This document shows, piece by piece, positions 23,793 through 32,375 of a DNA stretch of 64,000 nt. The notes beneath the pieces are model-generated. The model saw only the letters and a program-made list of their open reading frames with translations. It searched no databases and was not told the origin of the DNA. How positions within the stretch are numbered: position 1 is the first letter of the stretch; each line of letters begins with the position of its first letter. The DNA is from Stenotrophomonas rhizophila (lineage in GTDB: Bacteria > Pseudomonadota > Gammaproteobacteria > Xanthomonadales > Xanthomonadaceae). The DNA lies in contig NZ_JACWUO010000014.1 in the NCBI RefSeq assembly GCF_020857975.1, positions 1 through 64,000 on the forward strand, read 5' to 3'. The translations under genes and the position numbers were made by a program.

Positions 23793-25964
23793 TTGACCAC
23801 CCGCCTTGCCCTTGCCGTCGCCGTGACCCTCGGCCTTGCCCTGCCTGCCTATTCGGCCGTCGCCGCGGCCCCCGCCGCCGCCAACGCCCAGCAGGCCAAC
23901 CCGTTCTTCGCCGACAGCCCCCTGCCGCTGCACTACCCGCAGTTCGACAAGATCAAGGACAGCGACTTCGCCCCCGCCTTCGACGCCGGCATGGCCCAGC
24001 AGCTCAAGGAAGTGGAGGCCATCGCCAACAACAAGGCCAAGCCCACCTTCGACAACACCCTCATCGCCCTGGAAAAGAGCGGTGACACCCTGGACCGCGC
24101 CACCACCGTGTTCTTCAGCCTGGTCGGCGCCGACACCAACGACACCCGCAAGAAACTGCAGGCCGACTACTCGGCCAGGTTCGCCGCCCACAGCGACGCC
24201 ATCGCCCTGAACGGCAAGCTGTTCGCACGCATCCAGACCCTGTACGACACCCGTGCCCAGCTGGGCCTGGACGCCGAAGGCGTGCGCCTGGTCGAGAAGT
24301 ACTACGACAGCTACGTGCGCGCCGGCGCCAAGCTCAACGACGCCGACAAGACCAAGCTCAAGGCGATGAACGCCGAACTGGCCAACCTGGGCACCAAGTT
24401 CAGCCAGAACGTGCAGAACGAAGTGAACGCCTCGGCCGTGGTCGTCGATGACGTCAAGCAGCTCGACGGCCTGTCGGCCGAACAGATCGCCGCCGCCGCC
24501 GAAGCAGCCAAGGCGCGCAAGCTCGATGGCAAGTACGTCATCGCCCTGCTCAACACCACCGGCCAGCCGCCGCTGACCAACCTGCGCAACCGCGAGCTGC
24601 GCCAGAAGATCTACCAGGCGTCGGTCACCCGCGGCAGCCGCGGCGGCGAGTTCGACAACACCGCCCTGGTCTCGCGCATCATGCAGCTGCGCGCCGACAA
24701 GGCCAAGCTGATGGGCTTTGCCAACTTCGCCGCCTACAACCTGACCAACCAGACCGCCAAGACCCCCGAAGCGGTCAACGCCATGCTCGGCCAGCTCGCC
24801 CCGCCCGCGGTGGCCAACGCCAAGCGCGAAGCGGCCGACCTGCAGGCCATGATCGACCAGGAACAGAAGGCCGCCGGCAAGCCCACCTTCCAGCTCGAAG
24901 CCTGGGACTGGGCCTTCTACAGCGAGAAGGTGCGCCAGGCCAAGTACAACTTCGACGAGTCCCAGCTCAAGCCCTACTTCGAGCTGAAGAACGTGCTGGA
25001 AAACGGCGTCTTCTACGCCGCCAACCAGGAATACGGCCTGAGCTTCAAGCAGCGCACCGACCTGCCGACCTATCACGAGGACGTCACCGTCTACGACGTG
25101 TTCGACGCCGACGGCAGCCAGCTGGCCATCTTCATCTTCGACCCCTATGCACGCGCCTCCAAGCGCGGTGGCGCCTGGATGAATTCGTATGTGTCCCAGT
25201 CCGCGCTGACCGGCTTCAAGCCGGTGGTGGCCAACCACCTCAACATCCCCAAGCCGCCGGCCGGCAAGCCCTCGCTGCTGACCTGGGATGAAGTGACCAC
25301 CACCTTCCACGAGTTCGGCCACGCCCTGCACGGCATGTTCTCCAACGTGAAGTACCCCTACTTCTCCGGCACCGCCGTGCCGCGCGACTTCGTCGAGTTC
25401 CCCTCGCAGGTCAACGAAATGTGGTCGGACAACCCGGCCATCCTGAAGAACTACGCCAAGCACTACCAGAACGGCAGCGCCATGCCGCAGGCGCTGCTGG
25501 ACAAGGTGATCGCCGCGTCCAAGTTCAACCAGGGCTTTGCCACCACCGAGTACCTGGGTGCGGCGATGCTGGACCAGCGCTGGCACCAGATCGGCGCCGA
25601 CCAGGTGCCGGCCGCCAAGGACGTGATGGCCTTCGAGCGCGCCGCGCTGGAGAAGGACGGCATCTACTACGCACCGGTCCCGCCGCGCTACAAGACCCCG
25701 TACTTCAGCCACATCATGGGCGGCTACTCGGCCGGCTACTACGCCTACATCTGGTCCGAAGTGCTCGACGCCAACACCCAGAAGTGGTTCCGCGAAAACG
25801 GCGGCCTGAGCCGCAAGAACGGCGACCATTTCCGCGCCACCCTGCTGTCCAAGGGCGGCAGCGTGGATGCGATGGAACTGTTCCGCACCTTCGCCGGGCA
25901 TGAGCCGCAGATCGAACCGCTGCTGGAGAAGCGTGGGTTGAGCGGTGGGGATGGCAAGAAGTAA
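23793..25964 (+). CDS. dcp: Peptidyl-dipeptidase Dcp, M3 metallopeptidase
   Basis: The 723-residue zinc peptidase removes dipeptides from peptide C-termini. The zinc motif is HEFGH (His506, Glu507, His510), with the third ligand Glu in the downstream FPSQVNE segment. A TTG start at 23793 is chosen: it has GGAG about 8 nt upstream and gives a clean Sec signal (TTRLALAVAVTLGLALPAYS, cleaved after about AVAAA). This implies a periplasmic enzyme rather than the cytosolic form of E. coli. Upstream ATGs would add residues that spoil the signal peptide. A strong terminator follows. Confidence 0.92.
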   Translation: MTTRLALAVAVTLGLALPAYSAVAAAPAAANAQQANPFFADSPLPLHYPQFDKIKDSDFAPAFDAGMAQQLKEVEAIANNKAKPTFDNTLIALEKSGDTLDRATTVFFSLVGADTNDTRKKLQADYSARFAAHSDAIALNGKLFARIQTLYDTRAQLGLDAEGVRLVEKYYDSYVRAGAKLNDADKTKLKAMNAELANLGTKFSQNVQNEVNASAVVVDDVKQLDGLSAEQIAAAAEAAKARKLDGKYVIALLNTTGQPPLTNLRNRELRQKIYQASVTRGSRGGEFDNTALVSRIMQLRADKAKLMGFANFAAYNLTNQTAKTPEAVNAMLGQLAPPAVANAKREAADLQAMIDQEQKAAGKPTFQLEAWDWAFYSEKVRQAKYNFDESQLKPYFELKNVLENGVFYAANQEYGLSFKQRTDLPTYHEDVTVYDVFDADGSQLAIFIFDPYARASKRGGAWMNSYVSQSALTGFKPVVANHLNIPKPPAGKPSLLTWDEVTTTFHEFGHALHGMFSNVKYPYFSGTAVPRDFVEFPSQVNEMWSDNPAILKNYAKHYQNGSAMPQALLDKVIAASKFNQGFATTEYLGAAMLDQRWHQIGADQVPAAKDVMAFERAALEKDGIYYAPVPPRYKTPYFSHIMGGYSAGYYAYIWSEVLDANTQKWFRENGGLSRKNGDHFRATLLSKGGSVDAMELFRTFAGHEPQIEPLLEKRGLSGGDGKK

Positions 25965-25996
25965 CGCGCGCTTCGGCGACGTGGATTGAACCGAAA

Positions 25997-26024
25997 CCGC
26001 CCGGCAATGCCGGGCGGCTTTTTT
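25997..26024 (+). terminator. Terminator after dcp
   Basis: CCGCCCGGC and GCCGGGCGG form a 9-bp stem with an AAT loop, followed by CTTTTTT. Confidence 0.9.
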
Positions 26025-26076
26025 GGGGGCGCCCTCCCGCCATGCAACCTCATCGCGGCTGCATGCCAGCCCGCTG

Positions 26077-26249
26077 GTAGGGTCGCTCCCCGGACGACTG
26101 CACGTACTGATCCCCGGCCGATGATGGGCATGACCTGGACCGGAGACGGCGGTTGTGCGCCGCGGTGAGGCCACCGCCTTCCTCGATCAAAGCTATGCGT
26201 TCGTCGCGCCGACCAGCGGTATCGGCAGTCGTTTGGAAACCGACCCTAC
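26077..26249. repeat. 173-bp GTAG repeat doublet
   Basis: This is the same family as the array at 1-482: it begins GTAGGGTCGCTCCCCGGACG and ends in the inverted CGACCCTAC with an inner GGCAGTCG. The spacer differs from the 5' array and is about 30 bp longer. It occupies the gap between dcp and the TPR gene. Confidence 0.75.
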
Positions 26250-26296
26250 CTGGCCAGCCGTGGATACCGATTCGGCGACGTTCTCAATCGGCGCTT

Positions 26297-26689
26297 TCAG
26301 CCTGCCTGCGGATCGAAATAGGCGGCCCAGGTCTGCGGATCGGCGGACTGTGTGCTCGCGCGGGCGAACTGCCTCCTTGCCAGTGTGGTTTCGCCAGTAT
26401 TGAGCAACGCCACGCCCAGATTGAAGGCGGTGTGCCTGTCAGTGCTGCCAAGGGCCAGCGCCTGTTCCAGCAGCACGCGTGCACCTGCGTGGTCGCCCCG
26501 GTCGCAGGCGACGGCGCCCAGGCAGGTCAGCAGCGGGATACTGGCGGGTTCATTGACGAGGGCGCGCTGCAGGATGGTCCATGCATTGCCCAGCGCAAGG
26601 TCGGCGCTGGCGATGCCGTTGAAGGCAGCGTCGACGTGTTGCCGGGCGGTGTCCAGTGCGGAGTGCACGGCGGTGGGCGGTTTTTCCAT
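26297..26689 (-). CDS. Small TPR-repeat protein
   Basis: The 130-residue soluble protein has two to three degenerate tetratricopeptide repeats (about residues 35-115, with CLGAVACDRGDHAGARVLLEQALALG and a second A/G/Y-spaced helix pair). It probably mediates protein-protein contact. There is no signal peptide or catalytic motif. It lies between two repeat elements and is not obviously in an operon; the cfa gene on the same strand begins over 1 kb away. Confidence 0.65.
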   Translation of the reverse strand: MEKPPTAVHSALDTARQHVDAAFNGIASADLALGNAWTILQRALVNEPASIPLLTCLGAVACDRGDHAGARVLLEQALALGSTDRHTAFNLGVALLNTGETTLARRQFARASTQSADPQTWAAYFDPQAG

Positions 26690-26785
26690 GGTGGGAGCGT
26701 AGCCGATGGGGGATGCAGTGGAATCGTTCTTGCCGAGCCGATCTCGATGATTTCTATGCCCCTACCGGATGTTGGCAATGTCCGT

Positions 26786-26856
26786 GCAGTCGACCGGGGT
26801 GCGACCCTACCAATGCCAATGCCAATGCCGTTGCCGTTGCAGTTGCCGCTGCCGCA
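26786..26856. repeat. GTAG palindrome followed by hexanucleotide repeats
   Basis: A minus-strand GTAGGGTCGCACCCCGGTCG hairpin ends at 26810. It is joined directly to about seven imperfect 6-bp units of CAATGC/CGTTGC type (26812-26852), which stop just before the cfa stop codon at 26857. Confidence 0.7.
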
Positions 26857-27975
26857 TCAGCGCGGCGCGATATACCCGCCCGGCACGCCCTGCGGGGACA
26901 GCACCAGCTGCCACAGCTGCGCATGCCGGCAGCGGAAGCTGGCCATGGCGCCGGCCAGGTAGAAACGCCACATGCGCTTGAAGCGTTCGTCGTAACGCTG
27001 CGGGTCCAGGCGGTGCCAGGCCGCTTCCACGTTCGCGCGCCAGGCCTGCAGGGTGCGGTCGTAGTCGGCGCCGAAGTTGTGCCAGTCCTCCAGCACGAAC
27101 AATCCTTCGAAGGCTGCGGTGATCTGCGCGGCCGAGGGCAGCATCGAGTTGGGGAAGATGTAGCGCGCGATCCACGGGTCGGTGCGGTGGCGCGAGAGGT
27201 TGCTGCCGATGCTGTGCAGCAGGAACAGGCCGTGCGGATGCAGGCAGCGCCGGACCATCTCGAAATAACTGCGGTAATTCTTGTCGCCGACGTGCTCGAA
27301 CATGCCCACCGACAGGATCGCATCGAAGGTTTCATCGACGTCGTGGTAGTCCTGCAGGCGGATCTCGATCGGCAGGCCGGCGCACAAGCGGCGGGCGTAG
27401 TCGGCCTGTTCCTGGGAAATGGTGATGCCCACCCCGGACACGCCGTAGCGTTCGGCGGCGAACTTCAGCGCCTCGCCCCAGCCGCAGCCGATGTCGAGCA
27501 CGCGCTGGCCCGGGCGCAGCCCGAGCTTGCGGCAGATCAGGTCGAGCTTGGCGGCCTGGGCGGTATCCAGGTTGGAAGCGTGCGCCCAGTAGCCGCAGCT
27601 GTAGACCAGGCGCTGGCCGAGCATGGCCTGGTAGAGGTCGTTGCCCAGGTCGTAGTGGCGCTTGCCCACCTCCAGGCTGCCGGCGCCGGCCTGCAGGTTG
27701 AACAGCCGCGCCTTGAGCGCGTCGGCCAGCTCGCGCCAGCCATGGACGCGCTCGTCCAGGTGGGCCTGCATCAGGTGGAACAGGAAGTCATCCAGCGCGG
27801 CGGCATCCCACTGGGCATCCATGTAGCTTTCGCCCAGGCCCAGCGAGCCCTGGGCCATGACCCGCGTGTAGAAACGCGGGTCATGCACCTGGATGTCGTG
27901 CGGCCGCTCGCCGCCCACGGCGACCCCCGCTTCCTGCAGCAATTCGGTTACCCGCCGTTGCAGTCCCGCGTCCAC
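26857..27975 (-). CDS. cfa: Cyclopropane-fatty-acyl-phospholipid synthase
   Basis: The 372-residue SAM-dependent enzyme adds a methylene group across cis double bonds of membrane phospholipid acyl chains. It has the SAM motif VLDIGCGWGEALKFAAER (about residues 157-174), the YDLGNDLY segment before it, and the conserved FDAILSVGMFEHVG. It is slightly shorter at the N-terminus than E. coli Cfa (382). The gene is followed by a hexanucleotide repeat and preceded by a DUF3298 lipoprotein gene 14 bp upstream on the same strand, suggesting a two-gene unit. Confidence 0.9.
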   Translation of the reverse strand: MDAGLQRRVTELLQEAGVAVGGERPHDIQVHDPRFYTRVMAQGSLGLGESYMDAQWDAAALDDFLFHLMQAHLDERVHGWRELADALKARLFNLQAGAGSLEVGKRHYDLGNDLYQAMLGQRLVYSCGYWAHASNLDTAQAAKLDLICRKLGLRPGQRVLDIGCGWGEALKFAAERYGVSGVGITISQEQADYARRLCAGLPIEIRLQDYHDVDETFDAILSVGMFEHVGDKNYRSYFEMVRRCLHPHGLFLLHSIGSNLSRHRTDPWIARYIFPNSMLPSAAQITAAFEGLFVLEDWHNFGADYDRTLQAWRANVEAAWHRLDPQRYDERFKRMWRFYLAGAMASFRCRHAQLWQLVLSPQGVPGGYIAPR

Positions 27976-27989
27976 CCCGCCTCCCCCGC

Positions 27990-28853
27990 TCAGCCGGCGG
28001 CGAACAGGCCTGCGTACGGCGCACCGACATGCGGTGCCAGCACGCTGGCCGGAACATCCACGGTCTGGGTGCCATCGGAGTACGGCCCTACCTGGTAGGG
28101 CGGAAACACGAAGCGCACCGCGCTGATCTTGCCGTCGGCCCCGGTCAGCGGCTGGAACTGGCGGAAGTTGTCGGCGCTGGGCTCGGTGCCGTCGGCGATC
28201 ATCCGGCTGGCGCTGCGCAGCGATTCCTGCAACTGGCCCGGGTCCATGTCTTCGCTGCTCAGGCGGGTGGCCACGCGCTCGCGCAGCTGGTCGGCCACGT
28301 AGTCGCTGACCGCCTTCCAGCCCTTGGCATCGGCCACCAGCTTGTCGGCGGTGAGCATCTGCTGCTGCTCGGGCAGCCAGACGAAGCGGGCCACCAGCGG
28401 CTCGCCATGGGCGCCGCCGGTGTAGCGGCTGCCGTCGGCGCTGACCACTACCAGCTGCGGGGTTTCCAGCACCTTCTCAAAGCTCAGCGACAGCTCGTAG
28501 GGCATGGTCGGCTTGTCGTTGCCCAGCCCGTCCACGGCCTGCTGCAGTTCGCCGCGGGCACTGCCGGCGTAATCGGACAAGGCCTTGGCCAGGCCCGGGT
28601 AGCGCGCGATGTCGGCCGGGTAACTAATCCCGACCACGGCCTGCGGCGAAGTCTCGATCACATCGCGCAGTTCGACCGGCGCGCTGGTCGCGGCCGGGGT
28701 TTCGATGGTGCCCGGCTGCGTTGCGGCGGTGCCTTCGGCCGGCGCCGGCGCGGTGCTGTCGGCGTCACGCTTGCAGCCGGCCACCAGCACCAGGCCCACG
28801 GCCAGTGCCAACGCGCTGGCGCGCAGCGCGCGACGGTTTACTACGTTGTTCAT
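27990..28853 (-). CDS. DUF3298 (RsiV-like) lipoprotein
   Basis: The 287-residue lipoprotein has lipobox LVAGC near residue 27 and a Pro/Ala/Thr linker. A DUF4163/DUF3298-type domain follows, containing GGAHGEP and the C-terminal PYQVGPYSDG signature seen in RsiV and lysozyme-sensing proteins. Whether it binds peptidoglycan or lysozyme is unknown. The start at 28853 is preceded by AAGGGG; the upstream in-frame ATG at 28880 lacks a site. It probably shares a transcript with cfa. Confidence 0.75.
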   Translation of the reverse strand: MNNVVNRRALRASALALAVGLVLVAGCKRDADSTAPAPAEGTAATQPGTIETPAATSAPVELRDVIETSPQAVVGISYPADIARYPGLAKALSDYAGSARGELQQAVDGLGNDKPTMPYELSLSFEKVLETPQLVVVSADGSRYTGGAHGEPLVARFVWLPEQQQMLTADKLVADAKGWKAVSDYVADQLRERVATRLSSEDMDPGQLQESLRSASRMIADGTEPSADNFRQFQPLTGADGKISAVRFVFPPYQVGPYSDGTQTVDVPASVLAPHVGAPYAGLFAAG

Positions 28854-28916
28854 TGCAATCCCCTTGTGGATATCCAGCATCTTGATCTCTCGTCCCTGAA
28901 GCAGGACCGGCCGCGG

Positions 28917-29231
28917 TCAGCCCGCCAGCAGGTCGTCGTATTCCTCGTGCCGCTGCATGAAGGCTTCGGCGTAGGCGCACGCCGGCACCACTTTGAATTT
29001 GTGTTCGCGCGCGTAGCGCAGGGCCACCTTGGTCAGCTCCCCGGCAATGCCCCGGCCGGCGATCGGCTCTGGCACTTCGGTGTGGGTGATGACCATGTGC
29101 TTGCGTCGGCGGCGGACCTGGATCTGGTAGTCCAACAGCGCCAGATGCCCCTGTACCCGGGCCTGGAACCGGTGGTTGGCAAGATCATGCTCCACCTCGT
29201 AAGCCAATCCGGGCGGGGTGACCGAAGCCAT
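28917..29231 (-). CDS. Small GNAT (NATD1/YidJ-like) acetyltransferase
   Basis: The 104-residue, single-domain protein ends with EPIAGRGIAGELTKVALRYAREHKFKVVPACAYAEAFM. It contains the acetyl-CoA loop GRGIAG and the C-terminal pattern of the Gcn5-related N-acetyltransferase-like family (NATD1). The acceptor is unknown. GGAGA precedes the ATG at 29231. Confidence 0.78.
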   Translation of the reverse strand: MASVTPPGLAYEVEHDLANHRFQARVQGHLALLDYQIQVRRRRKHMVITHTEVPEPIAGRGIAGELTKVALRYAREHKFKVVPACAYAEAFMQRHEEYDDLLAG

Positions 29232-29429
29232 GGGCGGTGTCTCCTGCGGCGACTGACGCGATAGTGCGCAGCGTAGCGCCATGATCGTGTGAAGTCTGAA
29301 CAGGGGCAAGCTTGGACGCACAGCGTCACATCCGGCCGCGCCCCCGACCGGCAGGCCTGCTGCCACCCCCGCACCGCCACGCACCCGGCCATTACCGCGC
29401 CGACGCGAAGGCGCCGGTTGGGGCGCGGC

Positions 29430-29456
29430 TAAAGTCTGATCCGCTCAAGCCGATAT
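29430..29456 (+). promoter_or_regulatory. Sigma-28 (FliA)-type promoter
   Basis: TAAAGTCT, an 11-bp spacer and GCCGATAT match the flagellar sigma-28 consensus TAAA-N15-GCCGATAA at all but the last base. It lies about 80 bp upstream of the 58-aa gene, on its strand. Confidence 0.55.
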
Positions 29457-29479
29457 CGGGTACGGACAGGGCGCGAAAG

Positions 29480-29495
29480 CTGGCACGGCTTTTGC
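29480..29495 (+). promoter_or_regulatory. Sigma-54 (RpoN)-type promoter
   Basis: CTGGCACGGCTTTTGC carries GG and GC exactly 10 bp apart and matches YTGGCACG-N4-TTGC. A start about 12 bp downstream would give a leader of roughly 29 nt to the ATG at 29536. Confidence 0.6.
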
Positions 29496-29535
29496 GACAC
29501 CTGATTGACCGATCGTGCTCTACAAAGAGGTCCTG

Positions 29536-29712
29536 ATGGACAACGCACTCACCTCCCCCGCCCCCGGCGATGCCGACAGCTCGCTGCTGGAAGGCCTGTT
29601 CCAACTGGCCGTTAACGGCCAGACCCAGGGCTGGGAATTCGACCAGATCGACAACGAAGTCTATGCCCGCCTGCTCAGCGCCTACGGCACCGACAGCAAG
29701 AAGCCCGCGTAG
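29536..29712 (+). CDS. 58-residue acidic protein, unknown function
   Basis: The small soluble protein has a Ser/Pro/Asp-rich first 15 residues and an amphipathic stretch SLLEGLFQLAVNG, then WEFDQIDNEVYARLLSAYG and a basic tail. It has no signal peptide, cysteines or recognised domain. AAAGAGG precedes the ATG by 6 nt. It stands alone, with a sigma-54-type and a sigma-28-type promoter stacked upstream and a cluster of GTAG palindromes downstream. The promoters suggest membership of the flagellar or another RpoN-dependent regulon. A small adaptor or anti-regulator is conceivable, but that is speculation. Confidence 0.65.
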   Translation: MDNALTSPAPGDADSSLLEGLFQLAVNGQTQGWEFDQIDNEVYARLLSAYGTDSKKPA

Positions 29713-29738
29713 GCGCCCGACGGCGTCACGGCAGACAG

Positions 29739-29881
29739 GTCACGACCAACGGTCGTGACCTACCGGATCCCGCACCGGCAGGTACCGACCATTGGTCGGT
29801 ACGCCCATGATCCCCACACCGGTAGGTACCGACCGTTGGTCGGTACAGCCGCACGGGTAGGCAACGACCGATGGTCGGTAC
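29739..29881. repeat. Cluster of four GTAG-type palindromes
   Basis: Elements sit at 29739-29763 (minus), 29779-29802 (head changed to CAGG), 29822-29846 and 29857-29881. All have GTACCGACC/GGTCGGTAC-type stems. They fill the spacer between the 58-aa gene and the rhomboid gene. Confidence 0.85.
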
Positions 29882-29893
29882 GCCACCACCGGC

Positions 29894-30517
29894 TCAGCCC
29901 AGCGGGCGGAAGCTCGGGTTGCCCAGTTCACGCAGGAAGTGGGCAAAGATGCTCGGCTGCATGGCCAGCATGAAGATCACCCCGAACGCCGCACCGGCCA
30001 GGTGCGCGCTGTGGTTGATGCGGTCACCGCCCTTGCGGTCCATCCAGATGCTGTAGCCCACGTAGAACACCGCGTAGATGATCGCCGGTGCCGGGATGAA
30101 GAACACGAAGATCACGCTCCACGGGCTGAGCAGGATGAAGGCGAACAACACCGCCGACACCGCACCCGACGCGCCCAGGCTGAGGTAGTTCGGGTTCTTC
30201 TGGTTCTTCAGGTAGCTGGGCAGGATCGACACCACCAGCGCCCCCAGGTAGAACGCCGGATAGGTCAGGTAGCTGCCGGTCAGCTGCAGCATCACCTTCT
30301 CGATCTGGCCGCCGAAGAAGAACAGCGTGATCATGTTGAAGGCCAGATGCGCCAGGTCGGCGTGGATGAAGCCGTAGGTGATCAGCCGGTCGTACTGGCG
30401 ATGGCGGTCCAGCGCCGGCGGCCACAGGATCAGGCGGTCGCCGAGCTTGCGGTTGTTGAATGCCATCCACGACACCAGGACGGTGATGGCGATCAGCAGC
30501 AGATTGACGGGGGTCAT
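29894..30517 (-). CDS. Rhomboid family intramembrane serine protease
   Basis: The 207-residue protein has six membrane helices. The catalytic Ser lies in SLGASGAVSAVLF (GASG, about residue 117), the catalytic His in NHSAHLAGAAFG (about residue 173), and the N-terminal HADLAHLAFNM has the conserved His/Asn of the oxyanion region. Rhomboids cleave within the membrane; the substrate is unknown. The start at 30517 lies 8 nt beyond the stop of the POT transporter gene, so the two form an operon. Confidence 0.88.
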   Translation of the reverse strand: MTPVNLLLIAITVLVSWMAFNNRKLGDRLILWPPALDRHRQYDRLITYGFIHADLAHLAFNMITLFFFGGQIEKVMLQLTGSYLTYPAFYLGALVVSILPSYLKNQKNPNYLSLGASGAVSAVLFAFILLSPWSVIFVFFIPAPAIIYAVFYVGYSIWMDRKGGDRINHSAHLAGAAFGVIFMLAMQPSIFAHFLRELGNPSFRPLG

Positions 30518-30525
30518 GGCGGGGC

Positions 30526-32208
30526 TCAGGCGGTGCGGTAGTTGTCGACCATACGATAGCGCCTGGCATACCAACCAAACGCCAACGCCGCCAGGAACGC
30601 GAAGCCGGCGAAGAAGAACATCAGGAACGCGGCCTCGCTCAGGCCGGTACTGGCGATGTTGTGGGTCACCGTGTCGTTGCGCACTGCCGCGTTGGACAAC
30701 AGCACCCACAGGTTGCCGATGGTGGTGGTCAGGTTCCAGAAGCTCATCACCACGCCCTTCATCGCCTGCGGCGCCTGGCTGTAGGCGAACTCCAGGCCGG
30801 TGGCCGAGACCAGCACCTCACCGAAGGTGAGCAGCGCGTAGGGCAGGATTTGCCAGAAGATGGACATGGCATTGCCGCCATCCATCATCACCTGGATGCT
30901 GCCGATCACGACCCAGGCGAGGCCACTGAAGGCAATACCGGCAGTCATCCGGCGCAGCGCGGTCGGCTCGAAGCCGAAGCGGCGCAGCGCCGGGTACAGC
31001 ACCAGGTTGTTGAACGGGATGAGCAGCATCACCAGCGCAGGGTTCAAGGCCTGCATCTGCGAGGCGGTGAACCAGCTCGGCATGACCATGTCCTTGCCCT
31101 GCAGGACCCAGGTGGAGGCCTTCTGGTCGAACAGCGAGAAGAACGGGGTGGTCAGCGCGAAGATCACCAGCACGCGCAGCACCGAGCGCACACCCTCCAC
31201 CGCTTCGTCCGGGTGTTGCCCGCGGGCTGCCTCCAACCGCATCCATGCGCCACCACCGACGCCGATCAACAACGAGACCAGCGCCAGGCACAACACGATC
31301 ACGATACCCAGCATCGGGGTGAAGATTCCCATACCCAGCGCTACCGCGACGCCGCCCAGCGCCATGGCCAGACCGGGTTGTTCACGACGTACCCACAGCA
31401 CCGCGGCCACCGCGCAGGGAATGACCATTGCAACACCCAGCCAATAGACCGACCCGACCGCAATCAGAACGCCAAGCGCACGCATCACCGGCGATGCCGG
31501 GCCCGCTACGGGCCGGCGGCTCAGCAGGGCCGTACGCACCACAGCCGCGAAGGAATTGGGATCCTTGGACGGCAGCGGTACCAGCACGTATCGCTTGCGG
31601 CCCAGCCAGAACACGAAGGTGGCCACGAACATCAGGATGCCCGGGATGCCGAACGCCCACGCCGGGCCCAGGTTCTTCAGCGCCAGCGGGATCAGCAGCG
31701 AGGCGAACAGCGAGCCGAAGTTGATGATCCAGTAGAAGGCGTCGAAGACGATCTTGGCCAGGTGCTTGTTGCCCTGGTCGAACTGGTCGCCCATGAACGA
31801 GGCCACCAGCGGCTTGATGCCGCCGGCGCCCAGCGCGATCAGGCCCAGGCCGACGAAGAAGCCCTGGCGGCTGTCCTCGAACAGCGCAAGGCAGGCGTGC
31901 CCGGCGCAGTAGATCAGGCTGAACCACAGGATGGTGTGGTACTTGCCGAAGAACTTGTCGGCCAGCCAGCCGCCGAGCAGCGGGAAGAAATACACGCCGA
32001 TCATGAAGCTGTGCATGATGTCCTTGGCCTCGGCCTCTCGCGCCGGGTCAAGCACTTCCTGCAGCAGCAGCGAGGTGATCAGGAACTGCACCAGGATGTT
32101 GCGCATCCCGTAGAAACTGAACCGTTCGCAGGCCTCGTTGCCGATGATGTACGGAATCTGGCGCGGCATCTTTCCCTTGCCTGCGCTGGCGGCGGCGATC
32201 GTGCTCAT
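30526..32208 (-). CDS. POT/PTR2 family proton-coupled peptide transporter
   Basis: The 560-residue inner-membrane protein belongs to the major facilitator superfamily. It has the POT motif ExxERFxFYG in GNEACERFSFYG (about residue 23-34) and the PTR2 signature FYWIINFGSLFASLL. It imports di- and tripeptides with protons. About 14 helices are expected, and an extra hydrophilic/hydrophobic insertion in the middle (about residues 235-340) makes it longer than E. coli DtpA (500). The start at 32208 is chosen over a longer frame because of spacing to the ExxER motif. Confidence 0.9.
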   Translation of the reverse strand: MSTIAAASAGKGKMPRQIPYIIGNEACERFSFYGMRNILVQFLITSLLLQEVLDPAREAEAKDIMHSFMIGVYFFPLLGGWLADKFFGKYHTILWFSLIYCAGHACLALFEDSRQGFFVGLGLIALGAGGIKPLVASFMGDQFDQGNKHLAKIVFDAFYWIINFGSLFASLLIPLALKNLGPAWAFGIPGILMFVATFVFWLGRKRYVLVPLPSKDPNSFAAVVRTALLSRRPVAGPASPVMRALGVLIAVGSVYWLGVAMVIPCAVAAVLWVRREQPGLAMALGGVAVALGMGIFTPMLGIVIVLCLALVSLLIGVGGGAWMRLEAARGQHPDEAVEGVRSVLRVLVIFALTTPFFSLFDQKASTWVLQGKDMVMPSWFTASQMQALNPALVMLLIPFNNLVLYPALRRFGFEPTALRRMTAGIAFSGLAWVVIGSIQVMMDGGNAMSIFWQILPYALLTFGEVLVSATGLEFAYSQAPQAMKGVVMSFWNLTTTIGNLWVLLSNAAVRNDTVTHNIASTGLSEAAFLMFFFAGFAFLAALAFGWYARRYRMVDNYRTA

Positions 32209-32375
32209 CCTGTGGGGTTGTCCTGCAAATACGGAAGGCGGCAAGGGTACCGGAAGCGGCTACCCCAGCGCACGCTGCACAGCTGCGTGACAGGGACCGG
32301 CCAACATGGCAGGCAGGCGGGCCGATCGCGCCCGAAGTCACGACGCGTCCACGGACAAAGCGTAAACTTATCGTT

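Noticed and set aside
23757..26174. An 805-codon minus-strand frame over dcp.
   Set aside because: It is antisense to the complete M3 peptidase and has Gly/Val/Leu-rich noise composition.
29739..29881. CRISPR-like or operator array from the repeated GTACCGACC palindromes.
   Set aside because: Copies occur in both orientations, have GTAG heads and variable spacing, and match the dispersed SMAG-type family.
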